Below are positions 44,605 to 54,349 of a stretch of DNA of 64,000 nt, piece by piece. Each line of letters opens with the position of its first letter. Positions within the stretch are counted from its first letter, which is position 1. The DNA lies in contig JALMQS010000104.1 of NCBI GenBank assembly GCA_024734495.1, positions 1,116,001 to 1,180,000 of the forward strand, written 5' to 3'. Under the pieces are notes generated by a model. The model did no database searches. It worked only from the letters and a program-made list of their open reading frames with translations, and was not told the origin of the DNA. A program made the translations under genes and the position numbers. Source of the DNA: Forficula auricularia. Its lineage: Eukaryota > Arthropoda > Insecta > Dermaptera > Forficulidae.

Positions 44605-44957
44605 TTGTCCGCCTACCTGGTGTAATGGTCATCATAACTGGCTGGCAACCCGGAGGTCTCGGGTTGAATTCCCGGCTATACCCAGACATTTTTTCTGTAA
44701 GTATAGGGTCTGGTAATAAAAATTAAGTGGGAGATAAATTTAACCTAATTTATCTCGCGGAGAATTTACCACTGCTCGAAGCCCCTAAAAACTTAGTAAA
44801 TTGGACTATATCTAACTTTCTGAGATTTGGCTCGTGATCCCGGCTTCTTTTCCTTCTACTCTGTTCTTTTCACGATGGAGGGGCCAGCCCATACAGGCCT
44901 TTAGGGGATGGACCTTCTGGTGTATCTCCTTCTCACATCAATATCATTAAAAAAAAG
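44605..44957 (+). mobile_element. tRNA-derived SINE with LINE tail
   Basis: The head has an A-box-like TGGTGTAATGGTCATCAT, an anticodon-loop region GGCTGGCAACC and a B-box-like GGTTGAATTCC. The 3' part (CACGATGGAGGGGCC, CCTTTAGGGG, CTTCTGGTGTATCTCC) matches the 3' UTR of the LINE fragments at 13292 and 51545, and it ends in A8. Typical SINE built from a tRNA and the tail of its partner LINE. Confidence 0.75.
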
Positions 44958-44959
44958 TC

Positions 44960-45754
44960 AATAACAAATAAATTATATATACCATGGTATAAGCGTTATG
45001 TATATGTTTAAGATATATTATATCAAGAAGAGGATAACTTTCATTGATTTCTCAACATGAATTAGCATTTTTCTAATCAATGAGTATTGATTAATTATTG
45101 AAATGTCCATGTTACTGGGTTAAGAATGAGTTATGCATGCAAAGTGACTAATTCCAAATCTTTAACGAAATTTACTACCTACTGAAGTTGGTCAACCAGG
45201 GGTGACTGAAACTGTGTGGTAAATCGAACAAATAAATAATGATAATTGATGAAAATATAAATTCTTTAAAATCTGATTTAAAGTTTTTTTTTTTAGTTTT
45301 ATTTAATTCTATGAAATGTTTGTGTTATATATATAGTTTCTGAGGTCTAGGTCTAGGTATCAGCTAAATCAAAACAAAATAATTCAATCAGGAAGTTTAT
45401 TTACAATAAAGATACATTTTGATTATACATAAACATATATAATTAATTTATTTATTTGAGAACTTGATTTCTAAGCCTTTCCTTTCATTCCAATTATTAT
45501 TTTTACTATTATTTATTATAGACAAATACTCTATCTGTTTGGATTGATATATAAACAACAGTCGAGAAAGAAAAGTCATATAAAGTTTTTTGTCAAAATG
45601 TTTGTATTTCTAAAACGAAGAGTTCAATGGATATTAGACTTTCTAGTTTTAGAACTCTAGTTTGAAAAGTGCTGATAATAAGAAAAAAGTGAGTATTTAT
45701 ATTGTCTTGATCATTTGTAGTTAATAAGATGAAATTTGATAAACATTTTCAATG
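44960..45754. other. AT-rich DNA with a decayed hammerhead motif
   Basis: At 45182-45220: CTGAAGTTGGTCAACCAGG, then GGTGACTGAAACTG. Stem II GGTCA/TGACT-like is visible and GAAAC kept, but GA of the 5' core is lost (family F). The region at 45580-45720 resembles 40450-40540 and 62620-62700, perhaps an old repeat. Confidence 0.35.
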
Positions 45755-45960
45755 CTCAACACCCCTAAATTAGATAATAACCGAACAAACGCATTCGCCA
45801 ACTCGTTTATCCTTATGACATTTTGAGACGAAATCTCTTCCCAGCAACATATAACCTTCAACTCCAATCCCTAAATCTCTTCTAATTTCCAAGTAGTTCA
45901 CCGCAGACTACAGAGGTTGAACCTTTTTGGTGTAACTTCTTCTTGTATAGAATCATTATA
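45755..45960 (+). mobile_element. LINE 3' end fragment, diverged
   Basis: The frame RTNAFANSFI matches the reverse-transcriptase end at 13388-13537 but meets a stop soon after. The tail CTTTTTGGTGTAACTTCTTC matches the shared 3' UTR. An older copy than that at 13292. Confidence 0.6.
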
Positions 45961-45965
45961 TATAT

Positions 45966-46637
45966 GTTGCAGTAAAAACACGTTTTTAATAAAAACTCGT
46001 TCTTATTAGTTAAAACTCGTTTCAGTGAATACATTTGTGTCAACTATAGAGTTTACTGATGTTAGTTGAGTTTGGTTCAAAGGTCTAGAACAGTGTTTCT
46101 CAATCTTTTTTGGTTGACGGCACACTAAAAATATCTGAAATCTTTTTACGCACTCCTGAATATAAAAAATGTAAAAAATTCTATTATACAAAAAAAAAAA
46201 AATATGAAGTAATTACAAATATTATTTAAAAGTTAGAAAACCCATGCAATTTTAATTATTTGTCAAAAACCCTCGCGGCACATTTGATAATCTCATACGG
46301 CACACTGGTGTGCCGAGGAACACAGGCTGAGAAAAACTAGTCTAGAATCTTCATTTTGACGTTCCACCTCATATTGGGTGTTTATTTTCAAAAAATTTTA
46401 AACTAAAATTTCAAAAATTAGAAGCAACGTTGTAGAGGTGCAATTTTTGACATTTTCGTATAAAATTTTTTTTGAAAATAAACACCCAAAATGAGGCGGA
46501 AGGTCAAAAATGAAGATACTAGACCTTTGAACCAAACTCAACCAACATCAGTAAACTCTAGTTGCCACAAAGGTATTCAGTGAAACGGCTTTAACTAGTA
46601 AGAACGCTTTCTAACTAAAAACGAGTTTTTACTGGAA
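45966..46637. mobile_element. Foldback MITE (GTTGCAGTAAAAAC ends) with nested hAT MITE
   Basis: Same family as 35585-36145: begins GTTGCAGTAAAAACACG and ends with the diverged complement. Arms share AAGGTCTAGAA and ACCCAAAATGAGGCGG-type words. A hAT element interrupts the left arm at 46091-46339. Confidence 0.65.
46091..46339. mobile_element. hAT-type MITE, 249 bp
   Basis: Ends CAGTGTTTCTCAATC and the complement-like CTGAGAAAAACTA, typical of hAT elements. Exact 8-bp target duplication GTCTAGAA at 46083-46090 and 46340-46347. Internal GGCACAC/GTGTGCC hairpin. No transposase. Confidence 0.85.
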
Positions 46638-46714
46638 TATATAGGTTTATAAAATAAAATGGTGTTACGAATAATACCCATCTTTCGCAAGTTTCCAAAC
46701 TATATCTCAAACCG

Positions 46715-47118
46715 TCGCTGACAAAAAAATTTTTAAGAAAAAAATAAAAACCGACTTCAAAAAATTAAGTGCAACAAATATAAAAATACACTAAAAGGTA
46801 TAAAATAATTATTATCTTATTTAGTTACAACTAAACGACGAAATATTAACACGAAATTACTTTTTAAAGTCGGTGCCAAACAAACTATACATATAAGCGA
46901 GCGTTCCCGCCAAACGTACTAAGTAAGATCCGTCGAGTGCGATTCATAAAAGGTATATGTTTGGCACCAACTTCAAAAAGTAATTTCGTGTTAATATTTC
47001 GTCGTTTAGTTTTAACTAAATAAGATAATAATTATTTTATACCTTTTAGTGTATTTTTATATTTGTTGCACTTAATTTTTTGAAGTCGGTTTTTATTTTT
47101 TTCTAAAAATTTTTATTT
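46715..47118. mobile_element. Foldback repeat (AAAACCGACTTCAAAA arms)
   Basis: Arms of about 170 bp around a centre near 46930. Shared words include AAAAACCGACTTCAAAAAAT, TTAACACGAAATTACTTTTT and their complements. No ORF. Confidence 0.65.
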
Positions 47119-47515
47119 TTCTCTTTTAGTGATGTTATTAATAGTGATTATATCATCAGAACTTGACCAAATTAATACGACACCATCCCCTAAGACACCC
47201 CCTTTCGGATAAAAAAAGAACCATCGAAATCGGTTCATAAACAAAGAGGTTAGGTCTAAACAAAACCTTAAACAAACCTAATAAAAAAGGTCTAATACCT
47301 ATGAAAAAATCGAAAAAATGGACCAATCGGAAGCTAGATCGGACCCAATGCAAAAAAATTTCAAAATCGGTTGACAATTGGCGGAGATATGAGGTAACAT
47401 AGGCACAAAAAAAAAAATAAAAAAAAAAAAAAAAATTCAATCGAATAGAGAACCTCCTTCCTTTTTTTAGGAAGTCGGTTAAAAAAATTGCCAGATCACG
47501 AAAATTTTTCTCCAA
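47119..47515. other. Repeat-like DNA next to the foldback
   Basis: Contains CGAAATCGGTTCATAA, AAAATCGGTTGACAATTGG and GAAGTCGGTTAAAAA, words that echo the foldback end, so the element may extend to about 47485. The 119-codon minus ORF has no recognisable domain. Confidence 0.3.
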
Positions 47516-47579
47516 TTTATTTATTTCTCTATATTTTTATTTATTTATTTCCTCTACGTTTTGTTTATTTATTCATTGA

Positions 47580-48230
47580 AATATTTCTTTTTCAAGAGAG
47601 AGATGGATTCCGAGTGAGAAAAGCAATTCGTATCGCCATCGGATGCAATTAATAACATGCAAATGGTTACACCTCAAGTAGATAACGTAGCTTACTCCTA
47701 TGGCTGTTTATTTATCTGTGCGTGTATATATATATCTGTGTGTGTGTTGGTAAGTTAAGGTAGCTCTCACCCGAATTGGTGATCGCCTCCGGGGATACAT
47801 CGTTTGCTTCCAATCCTTGATCAAGAGATACAGATGAGCGGCAACAGAAATTTTCATATATTTCTACTCCGGGAAATTTATCGTTGCTAGGATTTTTATT
47901 TATTTTCGTAGAAATGTATTTTTCGCTCACCTTGGAAAAAGTAGCCGTTGGGGAAATTAATTGTTTAGCGAGTGTGGCTCCTTGGTATTCCTTTGAGAAA
48001 GGGATTGGACTTCCAATTTGTCAACCGTTTGCCAACATTTTCAACTGTATTCTCTTGCCTCATCTGCCTTTATATTGTGAAACAAACAGGAAATGGATCG
48101 CTAAGACGATTCCTTTTTATACATATCACATATCTATCTACCAATGTCATTTAACTCGGTTTATTTTTCTTTGGAAACATCAGACTATTATATTGTCAAT
48201 AGGTAGGAATAAAAAAATCCATTGACCCTT
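47580..48230. other. GC-richer single-copy island
   Basis: Balanced composition within an intron. A 113-codon plus ORF (47884-48225) is open but has no recognisable motif and its 3' end runs towards a repeat. Candidate regulatory DNA or a minor exon. Confidence 0.25.
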
Positions 48231-48231
48231 T

Positions 48232-48275
48232 TGAACCCTGAAGAAGTAAAGATGTTTCTCCGAAATGTCGAAAAA
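48232..48275 (+). ncRNA. Decayed hammerhead-like core (family A)
   Basis: GAACCCTGAAGAAG followed by a disrupted stem II and CCGAAATGTCG. Upstream TTGACCCTTTTGAACCC matches other family A copies. Confidence 0.35.
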
Positions 48276-48340
48276 TTCCAATAAATATACTCCAGCGTGT
48301 GTTTTCTGGATGGAATTATAAATTTTTAATTTATTTATAA

Positions 48341-48380
48341 CGAGTTCATAGTTTCGAGAGCTTTGCCCTCTTCATCAGTC
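48341..48380 (-). ncRNA. Hammerhead-like core (left arm)
   Basis: Minus strand: CTGATGA, extra A, stem II GAG.GC/GC.CTC, GAAACTATGAAC. The GTC triplet is mutated. Confidence 0.4.
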
Positions 48381-48639
48381 TATTGCTAAATTGATCTACA
48401 GGAATTTATGTATGAATGGTAAGGAGATTCACATGTGGTCTGGGCAAATTATGATTCACCGTTTATACTTGTTTCATTTTTGGATATAGGTGGCGGTATT
48501 GGGTTTTTATATTATTTTTATTTAAAAACCTTAATACCGCCACCTACAGCCAAAAATTAAACAAGTATAAACGGTGAATTATAATTTGCCCGGATCACAT
48601 GTACCATTCATACATTAATTCTTGTGAATCAATTGTAAT

Positions 48640-48680
48640 AAACTGATGAAGAGGGCAAAGCTCTCGAAACTATAGTCTCG
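48640..48680 (+). ncRNA. Hammerhead-like ribozyme candidate (right arm)
   Basis: CTGATGA (48643-48649), extra A, GAGGGCAAAGCTCTC as stem II with one mismatch, GAAA, then ACTATAGT and C. ACTATAGT is a perfect palindrome, so stem III could be a 2-bp hairpin with a TATA loop or a longer intermolecular helix. The triplet is GTC. Stem I is weak. Confidence 0.5.
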
Positions 48681-48770
48681 TTATAAATAAATTAAAAAGA
48701 AGAAGACACACTCTTTTATTGTCTCCTTCAATTTATAAAAATTATACTACTCTCGGCAAAAATCTTTCTA

Positions 48771-49702
48771 TTTAGGTACTACTTAATTGGAAATATTTTT
48801 TTTTATTTATTTCTAGTAATGCCTTCCATCCACTTTTCAAAAAAAAAAAAAATCGAAATACCTTTTCCCCCATATTTTGGGTCCCTAAAAAATCATTTGA
48901 ACCAAAATTTAGCTATGAACTTTTCAGCAAATATCTAATTCGATTTACCAATCGGAAGAAAAAGTGAATCAGTCAATTAAAGTTCTCATAGAGATATAGT
49001 ATAATTTTGTGCCATATTTCAGCTCATCCGCTACCGTACAATGTCGACCAGATAATAATTCTATTTTTTCCAATTCTCTTCATTTTTAAATGTATAAATA
49101 CAGTTCCCCTGAACAACTTTTGGTGGCCGAAAACCCTCGAAATTTTGGGACTTTTTCCATCTTTTGATTATAACTCGAAAGCAGTTCATATTTTGCAAAT
49201 AACCATTCTATAGTAAATTAAAGAGGACAAAATTTCGCGTCGATTAAAAAAAAGAAATACAAAATTGGTTGAGTAGTTCAATTTTTAATGGGGATCCAAA
49301 AAACAACCCCCGGGATCAATTTTTAATATCCCAAAAACTCCCATATTTTTTGATTTTTCCCATTTTGACCACGAAGCAGCACGTTTTCGACAAAAATCAC
49401 TCTATACATTTTTTAACTAAATTAAATTTATTATAATTGAAATAAAGTTTAATATTAATTGGATAATGGTAACCAACAATGAGGTTGAAAAAAATGCAAT
49501 TTTTTGCAATAAAATCTCAATTTTTCCGTCATAAAATGAAAACCACTCATTCTAGAAACTTTATTTCTGTCTCATTCTCTAGGAAATCTTTTTACTTGAA
49601 CGTGTACTTAGACTACATTACCAGGATATGATCCGAATCCTCAAAAGCGTCATGGAAAATGCTGGATATCTATAAATTACATTTTTCTAATGAAATAAAA
49701 TA
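48771..49702. other. AT-rich presumed intron, nothing firm
   Basis: Possibly a distant extension of repeat X, since similar words (CAAAATTT, CCCATATTTT) continue into 49703. No gene supported. Confidence 0.3.
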
Positions 49703-50220
49703 AGCTGACGTCTTCTGATGTGGCCATCCATTTGACTTTACCATACAACCTGGCCCCTCACTTATATTTAATATTTAATAAAATTATTTATAATCATGTA
49801 GGGGAGGGGGGTTAGTTTTTGCATTTTTAGACTTCTGGGGTCCCACTAATTTTGTATTCAAAATTTGGTTTAAATTGGTAAATGGCCAAGATTTTTATTT
49901 TTTGACCCTATACCCCCCCCATTTTAGGCTGTAAGTTTTTGCATTTTTAGACTTCTGGGGTCCCACTGATTATGTATACAAAATTTGTTGAGTTCGCTCA
50001 AATGGCCTAGATTTTTAATTTTTACCCCCCCCCCTCCTCCACCCCCTTAATTTTGGGTCGATATGCACGAAACTCTAATAAGCTCTTAATCTCAATGGAC
50101 CAAAACTACGTGTGAAATTTGGTTTCGGTATTCACACTAGTTTTTGAACTAGCTCGCCCACAAAAATTTGGTAACGCACAGACTAACTAACTAACTGACA
50201 TTTTAACAAAACAATTATTA

Positions 50221-50476
50221 AAATTAAATTAGGTTGGAGTTGGTGGTGTTTCACAAGGAGAAAAATTAAAATACAAAGATTTTTTTAGTTTACTCTATAT
50301 ATTTCGAGCTCTTAACTCATCGTCAGGAGAACATTGACTGAAATATATAGAGTAAACTAAAAAAATCTTTGTATTTTAATTTTTCTCCTTATGAAACACC
50401 ACCAACTCCAACCAAATTTAATATTAACAATGTTTCACTATAAACCAACACCGCGTTCCCTAAATTAAAAAAAAAA
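50221..50476 (+). mobile_element. Family D hammerhead foldback insertion, 256 bp
   Basis: Inserted in repeat X with a 13-bp duplication AAAACAATTATTA (50208-50220 and 50477-50489). Copy 2 of X has the uninterrupted site near 55718. Arms are inverted copies of the family D body, the right one ending TTCCCTAAATTA and an A-run. The left arm carries a complete minus core; the right arm starts within the core (GAAATATATAGAG), so it is truncated there. Confidence 0.75.
50290..50330 (-). ncRNA. Hammerhead-like core (family D)
   Basis: Minus strand: CTGACGA, extra T, GAG/CTC stem II, GAAATATATAGAG. Same as 27061-27100 at all core positions. Confidence 0.45.
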
Positions 50477-50889
50477 AAAACAATTATTATCTCAAAAAAT
50501 TTCGATGTTCAATTATTAGGGCTTTTTTGTAGACCGAAATGCCATGGTTTTTTTTTAATCAAAATAGTTTCAGCCGTTTTTGAGATATTTTGAAAAAAAT
50601 AAGGAAAAAGAATACTTTTTTCATGCACGATTACAATACTTGACCATACCCTGTATGGTAAAATAAAAAGATTGAATAAAAAAATATTTTACATTTTACT
50701 GAATGAGGTTTCGAACAAGAACTCAAAATGTTTTTTAAAATTATTAGAACTATTTGTTTTAAAGCTCAATAATATTAATTAATAAAATAATTATTGATAA
50801 ATATCTTAGAAAGAGAAGAATGACTGAGGAGTATTATGTTTTATTTAGATAAACGGAGACGTTTCAATCGTGAATTGAGGGGTCATCTT

Positions 50890-51190
50890 CGGAATACAAA
50901 AGTGAACTGTTTAATCCTTGACTGTATGTAAATTGTGTCGCTCTTTCCCCTGTGCGCTCTGGGAACGGATTGCCCTCATCCTTCCCTTTGCTCCTCCCCC
51001 ACATGTTATTTAAATCGTATGCTCTATTAATTAATTAGGGTCCAGCATGGGAAACGGCCCTCTCAAAGGGGGCCGCGGTTCAATTCAATTATCAGAGGGT
51101 AATTAGCCAGCGCCCACCAGGTAACTAACTGGCTCATTAATCAAATCCCCCACCATATACACCACTTCACTTCAATCCAATAGATACCTA
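50890..51190. other. GC-richer single-copy island
   Basis: No repeat partner and no long ORF. Contains TTAATTAATTAGG, GGTAATTAGCC and CATTAATCAAATC, which resemble homeodomain binding words, within GC-balanced DNA. Candidate intronic enhancer. Confidence 0.3.
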
Positions 51191-51199
51191 CCTAGAGGT

Positions 51200-51544
51200 A
51201 GATTTATACACAAATAAAACCATATGGGAAAATGATAACAATTTACCATAGAGGGGGCTGTAGATTTTTCTCAGTAAGAGATTCTAGTTTCTAGGATTTC
51301 ATTCAAAAGTAAAACGTAACAATAACAGAAGTCTTTTAAAACAAAATAGGTATAATAAAATGATAAAATTACATTAGAAAACTGAAGAAATATAATTTTA
51401 GTTTTCAGTAATGCAGTACAATAAAGTATTAGTCCCGATAGAATAAAAACAGTGAAAAATGGATTTTGGCCTACCCATTACATTCGGTAGAATATCCTTC
51501 TATATGTCTGTGTCTGTATTTTTATGTCTATAAAAGAAATATTT
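51200..51544. other. AT-rich presumed intron
   Basis: Nothing supported. Confidence 0.35.
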
Positions 51545-51705
51545 TATGATTTTTTTTTAATGAAAATAATGAAAGAAGGAGTTACACCAAAAAGGTGTAT
51601 CCCCTAAAGGCCTGGGTTTGCCCCTCCATCGTGAAAAGAAGAAGAAGAGGGGATTTTATGGGCTGGGCAGGGGTCGAAAGTATCTGTGGATACGGGTCTT
51701 ATGTA
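51545..51705 (-). mobile_element. LINE 3' end fragment
   Basis: Minus strand: last codons KTRIHRYF...P-stop, then the shared 3' UTR (CACGATGGAGGGGC, CTTTTTGGTGTAACTCC) and an A-run. Strongly truncated. Confidence 0.7.
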
Positions 51706-51840
51706 CAATTTTTCATTCTCAATCTTTATAATTAAAAACCGTCTTACTTATGAAAAAAATGTATTTCTCTCAATACATGTTTCGGGCTTGCTTTAGCCTT
51801 CAGTTTTAAAAAATTATTTCCCATTATATAATTTTTAAAA

Positions 51841-51873
51841 CTGAAGATGGGCTAAAGTAATCCAGAAACATGT
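51841..51873 (+). ncRNA. Hammerhead-like core (family H, first copy)
   Basis: CTGAAGA, T, GGGCTAAAGTAATCCA, then GAAACATGTA. The base before GAAA is A instead of C, weakening stem II. Confidence 0.4.
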
Positions 51874-51901
51874 ATTATTTCCCATTATATAATTTTTAAA
51901 A

Positions 51902-51940
51902 CTGAAGATGGGCTAAAGTAACCCCGAAACATGTATTGAG
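51902..51940 (+). ncRNA. Hammerhead-like core (family H, second copy)
   Basis: CTGAAGA, T, GGG...CCC stem II (loop CTAAAGTAA-like), GAAACATGTATTG. Stem III palindrome ACATGT; cleavage triplet GTA. Confidence 0.45.
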
Positions 51941-52015
51941 TGAAATGAATTTTTTTCATAACTAAGACGGTTTTTAATTATAAAAATTGGATTTGAGAAT
52001 TAAAAATTGTACATA

Positions 52016-52750
52016 AGTATTTTTAATAATTAAGAATATTTGAGTATACAAATTATTTTAGAGATTGGAATAATGACAGTCAGAAAAAATAATTTTTATC
52101 CGCGTTTTAGGGATTTATAAACTCGAAAAAAGATGAGGTAAAAGAATGAAATTTTTGTTGCCTACTCTGTAGGTGTTTTCAAATGATATTTATTTTCGAA
52201 TAAAAAAATAAAGTATTAAATTAGGGTCGGATTGACCAGGAGAGTAGAATTCTCTGATCATGAGACTTTAAAATTTACACTGATGAAAGATAATCTGAAT
52301 CCTATACTTAATTGCATATACTTGTAAAGACAATTAAAGTAATACAAGAAATTAATACGTTTTGGATACAAGGCCATAAAGAACAACAAATATATATAAA
52401 TCAAATTAAATTAAAAGTTCGTTTTAATTCCAATTTGATTTTTTTCCAAAACAAAAATATGAATAGATTTAGGGCTTTATTTTTTTCGGGTCAAAACTGA
52501 AGAAAATTTGGAAACAAGAGCTTCATATGGTTATTGAATAGATTTAACGAATAAGCTGAAATTTGTCATATAAGTTTGCATGAATAAACTCCACTTCTGG
52601 ACCAAGTTTCGATTTTATAGGGCAAATTAATCACTAAAAAACAATTTCCAAATCACTATAATTTACGCACAGTTTACTTTTTCAGTCAATTTATAATTAA
52701 AACTTGTTTGCGTACACGTATTCACACATACACATTAACACATTTTTTTA
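52016..52750. other. AT-rich presumed intron
   Basis: Nothing supported. A 62-codon ORF at 52312-52500 is not recognisable. Confidence 0.35.
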
Positions 52751-52841
52751 GTTGTTGGTAATCGTGGCTGTGATGAAATTGTAGTGGGTTGATGGAGTTT
52801 CCAGCCAAAATGGGGTGCACCGTGATCAATAAAACTCCCAG

Positions 52842-52884
52842 AATAAGACGTTTAGGCCTAAATTTTATTGGGCCATTCTCATTT
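52842..52884 (-). ncRNA. Hammerhead-like core, array unit 1
   Basis: Minus strand: ATGAGAA, T, GGCC...GGCC around CAATAAAATTTA, then TAAACGTC, TTATT. Stem II is perfect; first C of the core and G of GAAA are mutated. Confidence 0.4.
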
Positions 52885-53090
52885 ATTGGAAATTATATAC
52901 ATATTACTACAATATGCACTTGTGATTTGTGATTGAACATAGTTTTGTCAATAATTGTAGCAATTGTTGAAGTATGTCTATTGGCCTCAGCTGTATGAAT
53001 GTTGTTGGTAATCTTGGTTCTGATGAAATTGCAGTGGGTTGATGGAGTTATCAGCCAAAATGGGATGCACAGGGTTTAATAAAAGTCCCA

Positions 53091-53136
53091 AAATAAGACT
53101 TTTCGGCCTACATTTTATTGGTTCATTCTCAGTTAT
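53091..53136 (-). ncRNA. Hammerhead-like core, array unit 2
   Basis: Minus strand: AATAA, CTGAGAA, T, GAACC...GGCC, GAAAA, GTC, TTATT. Stem I AATAA/TTATT is a perfect 5-bp helix. Stem II has one changed position. The consensus of the three units is close to a full core. Confidence 0.45.
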
Positions 53137-53324
53137 TGAGAATTATACACATATTACTACAATATACACATAGTTTTGTTAACAATTGTACCAGTTGATG
53201 AAGCATGTCTATAGCTCTCAGCTGTTTGAATGTTGTTGATAATCGTAGCTGTGATGAAATTGCAGTGGATTGATCGAGTTATTAGCCAAAATGGGATGCA
53301 CTGGGTTCAATAAAACTCTCAGAA

Positions 53325-53364
53325 TAAGTCATTTCGACCTAAATTTTATTGCGCCATCCCCAGG
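53325..53364 (-). ncRNA. Hammerhead-like core, array unit 3
   Basis: Minus strand: CTGGGGA, T, GGCGC...GGTC, GAAATGAC. Substituted at several core bases. Confidence 0.35.
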
Positions 53365-53399
53365 TTAGGTTTATACAGTTATTCACACAGCAGTCTGTT

Positions 53400-53960
53400 A
53401 ATTTTATTCTCTTGAAGTGGACATCCTAGATAACAACATGCATCACTTATCTCAACGTAGAGACAATTGATTATTTTAAAAAGAATTGAAAAATTCACTT
53501 CGTTTATTGGTATCTTTAGAAGTGAATAAATAGAATTCCTCGCAGCAGGAATGTCCTCGACAGGTGGAAAAGCGACAAATTAGGATTGAGTATCTGATTC
53601 GAGATTCAAGTGGATCGGCAACCAGCGCAGCGGCATACTCAAGGAGTAGGAGCAAAGAGGGGAGCGGGAATCCTCTTTCGCCGTCGGAAACAAATTAAAA
53701 GGCGTTTTACTGATCGTTAAGTCGGCTGAGTGATGAGTAATAGACACAGGATGATCCTCCACTACATCCAAGTGTGTGTATGTGTGTGTATTATATATCT
53801 ATCCTCTCTGGTTCTGTTCGTTTGTGACGTGCGATTAATCGCTCTTAAACAAACAAAATTAATCATCCATTCAGAGACACGGAAAGAAGAGAGGGATATT
53901 AACCCTGCAGACATCACTCAACTGATCCTACAAATAAATCGATACTGATATCAAGGAAAG
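53400..53960. other. GC-richer single-copy island
   Basis: From about 53540 the composition is balanced and unrepeated. Contains a GTGTGTATGTGTGTG run (53772-53786). Short ORFs on both strands lack recognisable motifs. Candidate regulatory DNA. Confidence 0.25.
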
Positions 53961-54349
53961 ATGCCAAGGGGTCAATAGTCAAGAGCAATTTACAATGAAT
54001 TATTCATTGTTTGATGTTCCCCATATTTTAGTTTATATTGTGATGAGTTAAAAAGCGTTTCACTAGTATTCACACTCAGCAAGCAAAGCTCGGCAGGCGA
54101 CCAAAATATTAATATTTAAAATTTGTTTGTGGTCACTCACTTTAAATCAAGAACAGGCAAGTCGTTGAAAGTCAAAACTTGTAAATGTATTTATTTTCAA
54201 AATGAAGAAGTGATTAGATTGTGGAGTTTTTTTAACTAAAGAACTTCAGGTTGAAAAATCCAGAGAAAAAGAAATGTTATGAGAACTGTCGCAAGATAAG
54301 TTGATAGAAACGTCGGTTTTATTGTATTATTTATTCGTGTTCAATAAAT
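53961..54349. other. AT-rich presumed intron with a hammerhead 3' half
   Basis: At about 54283-54318 GAGAACTGTCGCAAG, then TTGATAGAAACGTCGG; the same arrangement, better preserved, is at 55168-55206 (CGAC...GTCG, ATCGAAACGTC). Possibly another hammerhead family lacking a recognisable CTGANGA. Confidence 0.35.

Larger units (their letters stand above)
48318..48770. mobile_element. Foldback element with two inverted hammerhead-like cores
   Basis: Long arms from GAATTATAAATTTTTAATTT to its complement near 48695, with a nearly perfect inner hairpin around AATACCGCCACCTA (centre near 48510). Cores at 48341-48380 (-) and 48640-48680 (+). The tail AGACACACTCTTTTATTGTC (to about 48770) also occurs at 35860. 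Confidence 0.65.
49703..50670 (+). repeat. Repeat X, copy 1
   Basis: Aligns with 55307-55917 from AATAAGCTGACGT through ACCTGGCC, ATTTATAATCATGTAGGGG, ACAAAACAATTATTATCTC and CCATACCCTGTATGGTAA. Interrupted by a family D hammerhead element at 50221-50476. Not recognised as a known family. Confidence 0.75.
51711..52015. mobile_element. Foldback element with three hammerhead-like cores (family H)
   Basis: Arms carry AAAAACCGTCTTA and its complement. A minus core at about 51775-51812 and two plus cores at 51841-51873 and 51902-51940. The two plus cores lie in a 61-bp direct duplication (ATTATTTCCCATTATATAAT start). GAAACATGTA gives a palindromic ACATGT stem III. Confidence 0.6.
52751..53364 (-). 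repeat. Tandem array of hammerhead-bearing units (family G)
   Basis: Units start at 52751, 53001 and 53232 with GTTGTTGGTAATC-like sequence; spacing is 250 and 231 bp and the third unit is partial. Each unit carries one minus-strand hammerhead-like core at the same place. No ORF. Unit size and layout resemble animal retrozyme tandem repeats, as far as I know that literature. Confidence 0.7.

Noticed and set aside
47156..47515. 119-codon minus ORF rich in F and L
   Set aside because: Covers a poly-A/T tract and repeat DNA; composition explains it.
47884..48225. 113-codon plus ORF
   Set aside because: No domain, no splice-site support and its 3' end runs up to repeat DNA. Kept only as part of an unrepeated island.
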